Assembly (NCBI GenBank): GCA_964553615.1
Contig: CAZKMA010000006.1
Coordinates: forward strand, 1 to 64,000
DNA length: 64,000 nt
Origin: DATKUC01 sp964553615
Lineage (GTDB): Bacteria; Spirochaetota; Spirochaetia; DSM-27196; DATKUC01
Reading direction: 5' to 3'
A program made the translations under genes and the position numbers. The notes under the pieces were generated by a model. It was not told the DNA's origin, ran no database searches, and was given only the letters and a program-made list of their open reading frames with translations. Shown here one piece after another: positions 51,688-59,820 of the stretch; within the stretch, counting starts at the first letter, position 1; every line of letters begins with the position of its first letter.

Positions 51688-52479
51688 TTATGCAATGCTC
51701 TCCCGGATTCGGGCAACCAGCTTTCGTGCTGCGCCTTCTCCCCGGGCAATTGCAATATCTCTATTTCTCATCGAATAATAGCCAAGGTCACGCAGATCAG
51801 GTTCAATGACAATATCCGCCGCCTTAAGCGTGATCTCGGTGGTCTGCGCCACCATCAGATTGAAGCTGGAAAATATCAGATCGATGACATTCTCCGGTCG
51901 CTCGTGCTTCCTGCGATCGCTGTTCAAGTTCACAGCAATTACCAGATCCGCACCCATGGCCCGGACCACGTCTGCCGGTACGCTGTTCAGCACACCGCCA
52001 TCTACCAGGAGCCTTCCGTCTATTTCGGTCGGCGTGAAGACACCCGGGATACTGCAGCTCGCCCGCACGGCGGTGGCAAGCGGGCCGGTGTGCAGCTCAA
52101 CCGTCTCTCCGCGGGTAATGTCCACCGCAATGGCACGGAACGGCAGTTTCAGATCCTCAAAAGTGCCATTTTTCACGAATCTGTTCAATGTCGATTCGAG
52201 CTTATCGCTCGATACCAGTCCCATGCTCGGCCACGTTACTTTGACCAGGGTGCCCCAGTTAACGTTCTTTGTAATGGAAGCGATCTCCTTCCAGTGGAAC
52301 CCGGCACAATAGAGGGCGCCCACCAGGCTGCCGGCACTCGTTCCCGCAACGAGGTGAACAGGGATCTCTTCCTCCTCGAGCACTTTCAATACGCCAATAT
52401 GGGCGAAACCCCGGGCTGCTCCGCCACCGAGGGCAAGACCAATGCGCGGGTGCCCCGGATATTTGTCGATTTTTTCCAT
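51688..52479 (-). CDS. rssA: Patatin-like phospholipase (RssA family)
   Basis: A 263-residue patatin-fold serine hydrolase. The oxyanion loop GGGAARG, the nucleophile elbow GTSAGS and the DGG of the catalytic dyad (LLVDGGVLN) are present. RssA-type proteins act on phospholipids or acyl esters at the membrane. ATG 52479 is chosen; a TATAAT ends 5 nt before it, so the transcript may start at the ATG. No Shine-Dalgarno is visible. Divergent from thpR. Confidence 0.93.
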   Translation of the reverse strand: MEKIDKYPGHPRIGLALGGGAARGFAHIGVLKVLEEEEIPVHLVAGTSAGSLVGALYCAGFHWKEIASITKNVNWGTLVKVTWPSMGLVSSDKLESTLNRFVKNGTFEDLKLPFRAIAVDITRGETVELHTGPLATAVRASCSIPGVFTPTEIDGRLLVDGGVLNSVPADVVRAMGADLVIAVNLNSDRRKHERPENVIDLIFSSFNLMVAQTTEITLKAADIVIEPDLRDLGYYSMRNRDIAIARGEGAARKLVARIRESIA

Positions 52480-52484
52480 GTCCA

Positions 52485-52490
52485 ATTATA
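52485..52490 (-). promoter_or_regulatory. -10 box of rssA adjacent to the start codon
   Basis: TATAAT on the minus strand (52490-52485), ending 5 nt before the ATG at 52479. No good -35 is seen at 16-18 nt. The geometry implies a leaderless message. Confidence 0.5.
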
Positions 52491-52577
52491 GAATACGCAA
52501 TTTTACGCCCTTTGAGCGTTCCTGGAATGGAAAATGTGGTAGGTGCAGTAACCCGATTATGAGTCTTTCCGCGGAAA

Positions 52578-52606
52578 TTGACAAGGTTTGCGCGCGCACC
52601 TATCCT
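52578..52606 (+). promoter_or_regulatory. thpR promoter, leaderless geometry
   Basis: TTGACA (52578-52583), 17-nt spacer, TATCCT (52601-52606), then 7 nt to the ATG at 52614. The expected transcription start coincides with the start codon, and there is no Shine-Dalgarno sequence. Confidence 0.65.
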
Positions 52607-52613
52607 TTTCTGC

Positions 52614-53237
52614 ATGAACCCGGAAGAAACCACGGTTCGACTGTTCATCGCTATCGAGACGCCGCAAGCGGTACGGAAATGGCTCTCGGCAGTTCAGCGG
52701 TCTCTGTCCGCTGAAGAAACGGCGTCGCCCTATCGGTGGGTCGGCGAAGACAACTTTCACATTACGCTGCAATTCCTCGGCGAAACACCGGAACTCAGAA
52801 TATCGGAGCTGGAACGGGTTATGCAGAAAGCCTGCGCAAAAAGCGCTCCCCTCAGACTTGAACCAGGATCTTACGGCTTCTTTCCGCGGGCCAGCCGGCC
52901 GAGAGTCTTCTGGATTGGAATAAAAGATGAGCGCGGGCAAGCCTCCCGTCTGCAGACCACGCTTACTGCCGAGCTCTCGTCTGGAGGCTTTCCGGTGGAT
53001 ACCCGGGCATTCCATCCGCACATTACACTCGCGTACGTGCGCAAGAGTACGACCCGCCGCCCGCTTCCATCGGCATTCCGACTTACGGGGACTTCGCCGG
53101 AAAACGTCCCCCGATTCACGGCAAACAGGATCCTGCTGGTCCAGAGCACGCTCTCCCCGGGAGGATCCATCTACCGGGAACGTGCAGCCGTCATGCTCGA
53201 TCGTCCGGATGGCGGGGGAAATTCAACCACCCGTTGA
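52614..53237 (+). CDS. thpR: RNA 2',3'-cyclic phosphodiesterase (2H family)
   Basis: A 207-residue 2H phosphoesterase. Both His-x-Thr motifs are present, NFHITLQFLGE (about residue 45) and FHPHITLAYVR (about 135), giving the two catalytic His-Thr pairs. The family opens 2',3'-cyclic phosphates on RNA. ATG 52614 is preferred to an in-frame upstream start at 52578, which lies on the -35 hexamer. Convergent with fabF across a bidirectional terminator. Confidence 0.92.
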   Translation: MNPEETTVRLFIAIETPQAVRKWLSAVQRSLSAEETASPYRWVGEDNFHITLQFLGETPELRISELERVMQKACAKSAPLRLEPGSYGFFPRASRPRVFWIGIKDERGQASRLQTTLTAELSSGGFPVDTRAFHPHITLAYVRKSTTRRPLPSAFRLTGTSPENVPRFTANRILLVQSTLSPGGSIYRERAAVMLDRPDGGGNSTTR

Positions 53238-53312
53238 CAGCTGTGCGGGAAGGCTGGTATGATCCGGATCGATCTGCAATTGCGTGGCTCAAGCGCGATT
53301 CGTGATTGATGC

Positions 53313-53348
53313 AAAAAAGGGTCGCTGCCGTTGGCAGGGACCCTTTTT
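53313..53348. terminator. Bidirectional terminator between thpR and fabF
   Basis: AAAAAAGGGTC (53313-53323) pairs with GACCC plus TTTTT (53339-53348), and an inner CTGCC/GGCAG stem is closed by a GTT loop. A/T runs flank both sides, so it can stop transcription from either strand. Confidence 0.9.
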
Positions 53349-53352
53349 CATT

Positions 53353-54605
53353 TTATGCATGAAATTTCTTCATGACGAGCACGCCGTTGTGACCACCGAA
53401 TCCAAGAGAGTTGGACATGGTCACCTCTATCTTGCCTTTCACTCCGGTATTGGGCACATAGTCCAGATCGCACTGCGGGTCCGGGTTCTCAAAGTTGATC
53501 GTCGGCGGAAAGAACTGCTGCTCCATTGCCTTCACACAGGCAACCGCCTCTATTCCGCCGGCAGCTCCAACGNNNNNNNNNNGCAGTGTCCGGTCATCGA
53601 CTTGGTCGATGAAACCTTCATCTTGTACGCATGATCACCGAACGTCTTCTTTATTGCGAGGGTCTCTATTGGATCGTTCAAGGGAGTTGCCGTGCCGTGG
53701 GCATTCAGATAGTCCACCTCTTCCGGTTTCATCCCGGCGTCCGCAAGAGCCATCTTCATGGCAAGAATTGCTCCGCGTCCGTCGGGGTGCGGAGCGGTCA
53801 GATGATTTGCATCGCAGGTTATCCCGTAACCGGCAACCTCCCCGTAAATGCGCGCACCACGTGCCTGGGCATGCTCGAGCGTCTCGAGAACCAGCATTCC
53901 GGCCCCTTCGCCGAGCAGAAATCCGTCCCGATCACGATCGAAGGGCCGGCTGGCGGTAAGCGGGCTGTCGTTGCGTGTCGTCAGGGCCTGAAGGACGCAG
54001 AACCCCATGACGCCCATGCGGACAACTGCAGCCTCTACGCCTCCGGTGACAACTGCATCGCAGATGCCGTTTCGCAGAAACATCAGCGCGTTTCCGATGG
54101 CGTCCGTCCCCGATGCACAGGCCGTGGCTATGTTCAGACACGGCCCCTGCGCATTCAGGTGGATAGCGACATTCCCGGGGGCAATATTCGGGATCATCTT
54201 CGGGATGGTCATGGGATTTACCCGTGTGGGCCCGACAGTGAACATCTTCTCGTACGCGACCTCGAGGCTCTCGAAGCCGCCAATGCCACAACCGGTAATA
54301 ACGCCGAGACGCTCCGGATCCACATCTCCCGGTTTCAGACTTGCGTCCTGCATGGCCTCTGCTGCGGCAACAACGGCAAGCTGGGAAAAGCGGTCCATCT
54401 TGCGCGCGTCCTTCCCGTCAATGAAGACTCGCGGATCGAAATCCTTTACCTCAGCCGCAATCTGGGTCGGGAACTCGGATGCGTCGAAATGCGTAATGGG
54501 TCCGCCTCCGCTACGCCCCTCCTCGATCCCCTTCCAGAAGTCCGGGACGTTGTTGCCGATAGGGCTTACAACACCCAGTCCCGTGATAACTACCCGATGT
54601 GCCAT
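53353..54605 (-). CDS. fabF: 3-oxoacyl-ACP synthase II (FabF), interrupted by an N-gap
   Basis: The condensing enzyme that elongates acyl-ACP with malonyl-ACP. Catalytic Cys is in NIATACASGTDAIG, with His in LNAHGTATPLND and SMTGH. C-terminal MSNSLGFGGHNGVLVM is typical. Ten N at 53573-53582 interrupt the codons after SMTGH and throw the frame. Removing the N run and one duplicated C (11 bases) gives SMTGHCVGAAGGIEAV and a 413-residue protein, the normal FabF length. ATG 54605 follows GGAG. It is 12 nt after fabG in the same operon. Confidence 0.95.
53573..53582. other. Scaffold gap of 10 N inside fabF
   Basis: The plus strand reads CCAACG, ten N, GCAGTG. The two flanks share a G (C on the coding strand), and joining them at that single base restores the FabF frame. 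The gap is therefore most likely a placeholder for a one-base contig overlap, not missing sequence. Confidence 0.85.
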
Positions 54606-54617
54606 ATTCTCTCCTTC

Positions 54618-55361
54618 CTACATCCCCATTCCGCCGGTGATCTGGACCACCTGTCCGGTCACGTAGGAGGAGAGTTCAGACGCGAGAAAGACAATGACAC
54701 TCGCCACTTCCGACGGTTCGCCGATGCGCCCGAGCGGAATCTGAGCGGTGAGCTGCTTGCGCTGCTCGTCGTTCAGCGCCTGCGTCATCTTGGTGTTGAT
54801 GAACCCGGGCGCAACGGCATTCACCCGCACGCTCCGGCCCGCGACCTCCCGGGCAAGACTCTTGGTAAAGCCAATGAGGCCCGCCTTGGAAGCCGAATAG
54901 TTCGTCTGACCGCCGTTGCCTATTACGCCGACAATGGACGCCACGTTGACAATAGATCCGGTACGACGCTTGATCATGTCCCGGGACACAACCTTCGAAA
55001 TGTAGAACGCGCTGGTAAGGTTGACGGTCAACACGTCGCTCCAGTCCTTGGCGGACATGCGAAAGATCAAGCCGTCGCGGGTAATGCCCGCGTTGTTCAC
55101 CAGTATATCCAGTCCGTCACTGTCACGGAGGATCCCCTCGACTGCCGCAGTAATCTGCTCTTCGTCGGCGACGTTTCCCTCACGGAAGGCGACAGTTGCT
55201 CCCGTTGACCTGGCGATTTCCTGATACTCGGCGAGCGAATCACCTTCCGCCAGGTCGATGTAGTAGACCGAGGCACCATTGTGGAGGAATGCGAGGACAA
55301 TTTCGCGACCAATTCCTCGCGAACCACCGGTTACCAGAGCCTTTTTGCCTTTCAGAAGCAT
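54618..55361 (-). CDS. fabG: 3-oxoacyl-ACP reductase FabG
   Basis: A 247-residue SDR enzyme reducing 3-oxoacyl-ACP with NADPH. Motifs: TGGSRGIGRE, NNAGITRDGL (typical of FabG), catalytic Ser in NVASIVGVIG and YSASK (Tyr, Lys), and C-terminal GQVVQITGGMGM. ATG 55361 follows AAGGAG. First gene of the fabG-fabF operon. Its leader contains a 7-bp hairpin at 55400-55416. Confidence 0.95.
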   Translation of the reverse strand: MLLKGKKALVTGGSRGIGREIVLAFLHNGASVYYIDLAEGDSLAEYQEIARSTGATVAFREGNVADEEQITAAVEGILRDSDGLDILVNNAGITRDGLIFRMSAKDWSDVLTVNLTSAFYISKVVSRDMIKRRTGSIVNVASIVGVIGNGGQTNYSASKAGLIGFTKSLAREVAGRSVRVNAVAPGFINTKMTQALNDEQRKQLTAQIPLGRIGEPSEVASVIVFLASELSSYVTGQVVQITGGMGM

Positions 55362-55399
55362 TGACTACTCCTTATTCTGTTTCATTCAATTGACCCTAC

Positions 55400-55416
55400 G
55401 TCGGTCGGCGACCGAC
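55400..55416 (-). promoter_or_regulatory. Hairpin in the fabG leader
   Basis: A 17-nt near-palindrome with a 7-bp stem (GTCGGTC/GACCGAC) and a 3-nt loop, 39 nt before the fabG ATG and downstream of its promoter. It could be an operator for a lipid regulator or an RNA element; no assignment is possible. Confidence 0.55.
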
Positions 55417-55431
55417 TTACGGTGCAATCAA

Positions 55432-55460
55432 AGTATATGCAGAAGACCGCAAAGGTTCAA
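55432..55460 (-). promoter_or_regulatory. fabG-fabF promoter
   Basis: TTGAAC (55460-55455), 17-nt spacer, TATACT (55437-55432), about 70 nt before the fabG ATG at 55361. Hexamers and spacing are close to the sigma70 ideal. Confidence 0.7.
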
Positions 55461-55508
55461 CATGGCCCATGGTAGAAAAAGCACGGCAAAGGGACTATTA
55501 TTCGGAGG

Positions 55509-56720
55509 ATGGAAAGGCGCACAACAAACGTAACGATCATAGTTGCAATCGCCGTGCTCTTCATATTCGTGGTAGATCCGTTTGGATTGTTTCGCCCGAA
55601 GAAGAACCTGTCGCAACCAGCCGCATCGGCGACCGAAATTTCGACGCTCAAGAGCGCCTTCGAAAGCAAGGCCCTGCCTCCCGCCCAGTATGTCACCGGA
55701 CTGTTCAAGGCTCACGAAATCGTGTTTCTGGGGGAGATGGGACGGATTTCGCAACAGGTCGACTTCGTCGCGAGCCTGATCCCCGACCTGTACCGTGCCG
55801 GTGTCCGAAATCTCGGCATAGAGTACGCCCTTGCGTCCGATCAGGCTAAAATAGATCGGGTACTGCAGGCTCCGCGGTACGATGAGAAGCAGGTCGATCA
55901 GATCCTGTTCGATCGCATGGTCATATGGGGATTCAAGCAGTACGCGGATCTCTTTCGCGCGGCCTGGAAATTCAACCGCTCACTGCCCGCCGGCGCAAAG
56001 CCGTTCCGGATTGTGGGTTTGAACGTCCAGCAGGAATACCAGTATCTGGCCAACCAGAAGGACGCGACAAATCCGGAAGTGGTAAAGAAAGTTCTTTCGA
56101 AAGGGATTCCCGACGTGTTCATGGCAGAGGTCATAGAAAAGCAGTTCATCTCGACGGGTACCAAGGCGCTCATCTATACGAGCATCGACCATGCATTCAC
56201 GAAGTATCAGAACAAACTGTATGCAGAAAAGGGCAAGGAAGCGGGAATTCCCAATACCGAGCGAACCGGCAATATTATCTATAATAAAATCGGTTCCCGT
56301 GCATTCTCGATCTATCTCCATTCGCCCTGGAACGACAAGAAGGGTGTGAACGGGCTCGGATACCCGGTCGGAGGCAAGCTCGATGCGCTCATTGCCACGC
56401 TGCCCAAAGGTGCGCAGGGCGGATTTACCCTTGCCGGAACCGCCATGGGAGCCCTTCCGGTCAAGAACGAGACCTATGCCTACAAGGACAAAGAGCTGAC
56501 CCTCGCCGGGCTGGTAGACGGATACATCATCCTCGGTCCAATCTCGGCTTATGAGGCGGTAACACCGATTCCGGATTTCATTAATGCCGGGAACATCAAG
56601 GATGCCGTGAAGTACTTCCCCGGACCCAATATCGATGCAAAGACAACCGCAAAGGATCTGAACGATTTTATAGCAAACATGAGTACGAGTCTGGACAAGA
56701 CCCTGAAGGAGTTCCACTGA
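55509..56720 (+). CDS. Membrane-anchored protein, possibly ChaN/erythromycin-esterase-like fold
   Basis: A 403-residue protein with an N-terminal membrane anchor (residues 8-22) and a large extracytoplasmic domain. The segment IVFLGEMGRISQQVDFVASL, then NLGIEYALASDQAKIDRVL, resembles the GE-x-x-H-type start of ChaN/Tiki/EreA-like proteins, but the usual His is not there, so the assignment is weak. The marked start is ATG 55509, but GGAGG directly abuts it with no spacing, so the true start is uncertain. It is followed by the M30 protease gene, whose CTG start overlaps its stop. Function unknown. Confidence 0.6.
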   Translation: MERRTTNVTIIVAIAVLFIFVVDPFGLFRPKKNLSQPAASATEISTLKSAFESKALPPAQYVTGLFKAHEIVFLGEMGRISQQVDFVASLIPDLYRAGVRNLGIEYALASDQAKIDRVLQAPRYDEKQVDQILFDRMVIWGFKQYADLFRAAWKFNRSLPAGAKPFRIVGLNVQQEYQYLANQKDATNPEVVKKVLSKGIPDVFMAEVIEKQFISTGTKALIYTSIDHAFTKYQNKLYAEKGKEAGIPNTERTGNIIYNKIGSRAFSIYLHSPWNDKKGVNGLGYPVGGKLDALIATLPKGAQGGFTLAGTAMGALPVKNETYAYKDKELTLAGLVDGYIILGPISAYEAVTPIPDFINAGNIKDAVKYFPGPNIDAKTTAKDLNDFIANMSTSLDKTLKEFH

Positions 56721-58711
56721 AAGGTCCGCTGCAACGGTCGGCGCTCCTCCTGATTGCCGCGGAAATTCTGATTGCCGCGGGAACACTGACTACCATTTCA
56801 GGCTGTGCGCAGCTCTTCGACCATCAGCCACCCGGAACGAGCGGAGCAATAGCGTTCACGAAGGTATCCCCCACAAGCGTCACGATTTCCTGGAATCCCG
56901 CCACAGACAACTACACGAACGGCACCGGGCTACAGTACCAGGTGTATATGTCGACCAATCCGTCCCAGATCGCGTCGCTTGACGACATCGGGAAGCGCTC
57001 GAGTGTTGCACCCGTTACCGCATGGCTTCCCGGAACCGATACCACAGCTACGGTGACCGGACTGAGCCCCGGAACCACGTACTATTTCAACGTCGTGGTT
57101 CAGGACTCGGTTCACAATATGGCCGCATATGGTACCGCGTGCTACCTGAGCGGAACGAGCGCAACGGTCATGCAGAGCAGACTGCCACAGAGCGCGAGCT
57201 ACAACTTCTCGCTCGACATCGGGTCAACGGCCAGGCACGTCTATCTCATATTCACGAACACCGGAACGAGCCGCCAGAGCACTCCGGCAATAGGCGGTTT
57301 TTCCTACGCGCCGGGTGCGACCGTGCAGCCGCAGACCGCACAGACAGGAAGCAGCGTTCAGCCCTCGGTGGTCCCGAATGCGGTAAGCGAGTTCCTCCGC
57401 AAGCCAGCAGCCATGGGTTCCCCGCGCGCCCTCGCCGCAACACCGACAGCGCCGCAGTCCTCGTACACGGTGGGAGTGTCATCACGCACATTCTTCGACG
57501 AAAACGGCAACACGGTCACGGCGACCCTCCAGAAACAGACAACCTTTGGCTCGGAAACCCTGAACATCTGGGTTGACAGCAGCGCGACAGTGACCACCAC
57601 CCAGCTCGACGCAGTTGCCGCTGCCTTTCTCGACGGCACCGACACGAAGGACATATATCACTGGGAAACGAGCATGTACGGCGCCCCCTGGGGCCCCACC
57701 CCCTACTCGAATCTCATTCCGGACGACCACACGGTGAACATCCTGTTCACACCCATGGGCAGCGGGAGTTCCGGAACAGTCGTGGGCTTCTTCTACGGGC
57801 GGGACAACTACGTCAGAACCATCAACACCGGCTCCGCGACCGACAGCTCGAACGAGATGATCATGTTCTACATGAACTCCAGCGTGTACAGTGACTACCC
57901 CACGACGCAGCCGAACACGAACGGGAAGACCGAAGGGGAAAACCTCATCATCTCGACGCTCGCTCACGAATTCCAGCACATGATCCAGTTCTACCAGAAG
58001 ACCATTCTCCTTGCCGGAAGCCAGGGGACCGACACCTGGATAAACGAGATGATGTCGATGATGACCGAGGACGTCCTTGCACAGAAGCTCGGCCTGGATG
58101 GACCCCGGGGCGTCTGGCCCGCCACGGACGGGTCTGCGGGATCCGCAGGCAATTCAAACGGTCGCCTGCCGCTGTTCGACTACCTGGACGACGTCTCCCT
58201 CACGAACTGGGGTGGATACTCACTGCTCGCGAGCTACTCCGACGCCTACTCCTTCGGCGCCTATCTCCTGCGCAACTTCGGCGGTGCGGGGCTCCTCCAC
58301 GATATGATGCACAACGGGTACACCGACGAGCAGGCGCTCATGGCCCCGCTTGCTGCGCGCGGCTACTCCCTGAGCTTCGGCGAGCTCCTTTCGCAGTGGG
58401 CGGCATCCGTGCTTCTGTCGGATCTGACGGATACTCCGTCCTACTACCGGTACAACACCGGCGGCTGGCTTCCCTCAAGCTACGGGGGCTACAGCTACGA
58501 TGTCGGGTCTATCGACATGTTCAACTATCTGTACTCTTCGACCACGCCCAGCCAGTCCGGCCCCTACCTCTACGGGAGCAACCCCATCGGACGCCTGGGG
58601 TACCAGCCGCCTGCGTCCAACCAGTTCGTGGACCTCGGAAACCTCAGCGGGCTCATAACCAGAACATTTTCCGTCGGCGCAGACAACCGTCTGACCGTCG
58701 TCCTCAAGTGA
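56717..58711 (+). CDS. M30-family metalloprotease lipoprotein, CTG start
   Basis: A 664-residue secreted lipoprotein. No ATG, GTG or TTG is placed to include the signal peptide; CTG 56717 has AAGGAG 5 nt upstream, overlaps the previous stop as CTGA, and gives a signal sequence with basic start, hydrophobic core and lipobox TISGC. Using GTG 56942 would remove signal and lipobox. Residues about 36-122 are a fibronectin type III domain (VTISWNPATDN, LSPGTTYYFNVVV). The protease domain has HEFQH near residue 417 and a later Glu (WINEMMS), as in hyicolysin-type M30 peptidases. It probably digests extracellular protein. Confidence 0.8.
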   Translation: MKGPLQRSALLLIAAEILIAAGTLTTISGCAQLFDHQPPGTSGAIAFTKVSPTSVTISWNPATDNYTNGTGLQYQVYMSTNPSQIASLDDIGKRSSVAPVTAWLPGTDTTATVTGLSPGTTYYFNVVVQDSVHNMAAYGTACYLSGTSATVMQSRLPQSASYNFSLDIGSTARHVYLIFTNTGTSRQSTPAIGGFSYAPGATVQPQTAQTGSSVQPSVVPNAVSEFLRKPAAMGSPRALAATPTAPQSSYTVGVSSRTFFDENGNTVTATLQKQTTFGSETLNIWVDSSATVTTTQLDAVAAAFLDGTDTKDIYHWETSMYGAPWGPTPYSNLIPDDHTVNILFTPMGSGSSGTVVGFFYGRDNYVRTINTGSATDSSNEMIMFYMNSSVYSDYPTTQPNTNGKTEGENLIISTLAHEFQHMIQFYQKTILLAGSQGTDTWINEMMSMMTEDVLAQKLGLDGPRGVWPATDGSAGSAGNSNGRLPLFDYLDDVSLTNWGGYSLLASYSDAYSFGAYLLRNFGGAGLLHDMMHNGYTDEQALMAPLAARGYSLSFGELLSQWAASVLLSDLTDTPSYYRYNTGGWLPSSYGGYSYDVGSIDMFNYLYSSTTPSQSGPYLYGSNPIGRLGYQPPASNQFVDLGNLSGLITRTFSVGADNRLTVVLK

Positions 58712-58720
58712 GGGAGTTTC

Positions 58721-59011
58721 ATGAAACACATTGCTGCGGCAGCATCGATTACGCTGGTGGCAGGCCTTCTCATGAGCTGTAACGCCACCTTCACCGGCCC
58801 GGTGGCGGTGAAGGGAAACGAACCGTTCACCTATCTCGCGCTCAGCACGAAAGATCACGGCGAGCTCAGGATCGCGGGCCCGCTCGCCGCGAAGATCCGG
58901 GCGGAATATCAGAACCGGACCCTGACGGTGGAGGGTCGGATAACGGCAAAGGGGACCGGTCCGGGATTTCCGCCGGTCCTGGACGTAACACGCATTGTGA
59001 GGGTGGAGTAG
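58721..59011 (+). CDS. Small lipoprotein with OB-like C-terminus
   Basis: A 96-residue lipoprotein; the signal ends at the lipobox LLMSC (Cys about residue 20). The mature part has beta-type stretches and the C-terminal LTVEGRITAKGTG and DVTRIVRVE pattern, compatible with a small OB-fold-like domain. I do not recognise a family. It starts 9 nt after the M30 gene and ends 2 nt before the racemase, so it is part of that operon. Confidence 0.75.
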   Translation: MKHIAAAASITLVAGLLMSCNATFTGPVAVKGNEPFTYLALSTKDHGELRIAGPLAAKIRAEYQNRTLTVEGRITAKGTGPGFPPVLDVTRIVRVE

Positions 59012-59013
59012 CC

Positions 59014-59706
59014 ATGAAAACTGTGGGGATTATCGGAGGCATGAGCTGGGAATCCACGCTCGAGTATTACCGGGTTCTCAATACGCTCGTGAGAGAGCAG
59101 CTCGGAGGGCTCCACTCGGCGCGCTGCATTATAGACTCGGTAGATTTCGCACCCCTTGCCCGGCTCATGGACAGGGGCGAGTGGGAGCCGATCGGCAACA
59201 CTCTTTCCGCCTCCGCGCAGCGGCTCGAGACGGCGGGTGCGGATCTTATCCTCATCGCCACGAACACCATGCATCTTCTGTACGACCGGATTTCCGCCGC
59301 GGTATCTGTTCCTGTTCTGCATATTGCGGATGCAACCGGACAGGCTCTCCGGGAGGCGGGGATTCGTCGCGTTGCGCTGCTCGGCACCCGTTTCACCATG
59401 GAGAAGGAGTTCTATCGCCACCGACTCGAAGACCACTACGGGGTCGAAGTTGTTGTCCCGGACAGTACGGTGCGTGTGCGGCTGAACCGGATAATATTCG
59501 ATGAGCTCTGTGTGGGACGGTTCGAGAGCGCCTCGACCGAGTGGACGGTTTCCGAAATCCGGGAGCTGCTGGGACAGGGTGCCGAAGCGGTGGTGCTCGC
59601 CTGCACCGAGCTTCCGCTGGTTATCAAACAGGATGCGGTTCCGGTTCCGCTTTTCGACACCCTGAATCTGCACTGCCGGGCCGCCATTCATTCCCTTCTC
59701 TCGTAG
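59014..59706 (+). CDS. Aspartate/glutamate racemase family protein
   Basis: A 230-residue cofactor-independent racemase (Asp/Glu/hydantoin family). The second catalytic Cys is present (LACTEL). The first acid/base position lies in LIATNTMH, where a Cys found in classic racemases is absent; the Thr there occurs in YgeA-type L-aspartate/glutamate-preferring enzymes. The GIIGGMSWESTLEYY start is standard. It may supply D-amino acids for the wall or work on another substrate. Last gene in the envelope cluster. Confidence 0.88.
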   Translation: MKTVGIIGGMSWESTLEYYRVLNTLVREQLGGLHSARCIIDSVDFAPLARLMDRGEWEPIGNTLSASAQRLETAGADLILIATNTMHLLYDRISAAVSVPVLHIADATGQALREAGIRRVALLGTRFTMEKEFYRHRLEDHYGVEVVVPDSTVRVRLNRIIFDELCVGRFESASTEWTVSEIRELLGQGAEAVVLACTELPLVIKQDAVPVPLFDTLNLHCRAAIHSLLS

Positions 59707-59738
59707 CGCGGTGAGTCCAAAGGTAAGACTGCAAGGTT

Positions 59739-59767
59739 TTGACGTTCCCGGCAGAATGCCGTATACT
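59739..59767 (+). promoter_or_regulatory. Promoter of speD-speE
   Basis: TTGACG (59739-59744), 17-nt spacer, TATACT (59762-59767), one of the best sigma70-type promoters in the window. It lies about 55 nt before the speD TTG start. Confidence 0.75.
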
Positions 59768-59820
59768 GTTGGCTCGCAGATAACGAAAATCCCAGGCATT
59801 CATAACGGAGACAGTCCGAG

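Noticed and set aside
50183..51778. A 531-codon open frame antisense to ftsH
   Set aside because: A shadow of the highly conserved ftsH gene on the opposite strand; no recognisable domain.
53631..55208. A 525-codon open frame antisense to fabF and fabG
   Set aside because: The opposite strand encodes clear FabF and FabG with ribosome binding sites; the antisense product has no family features.
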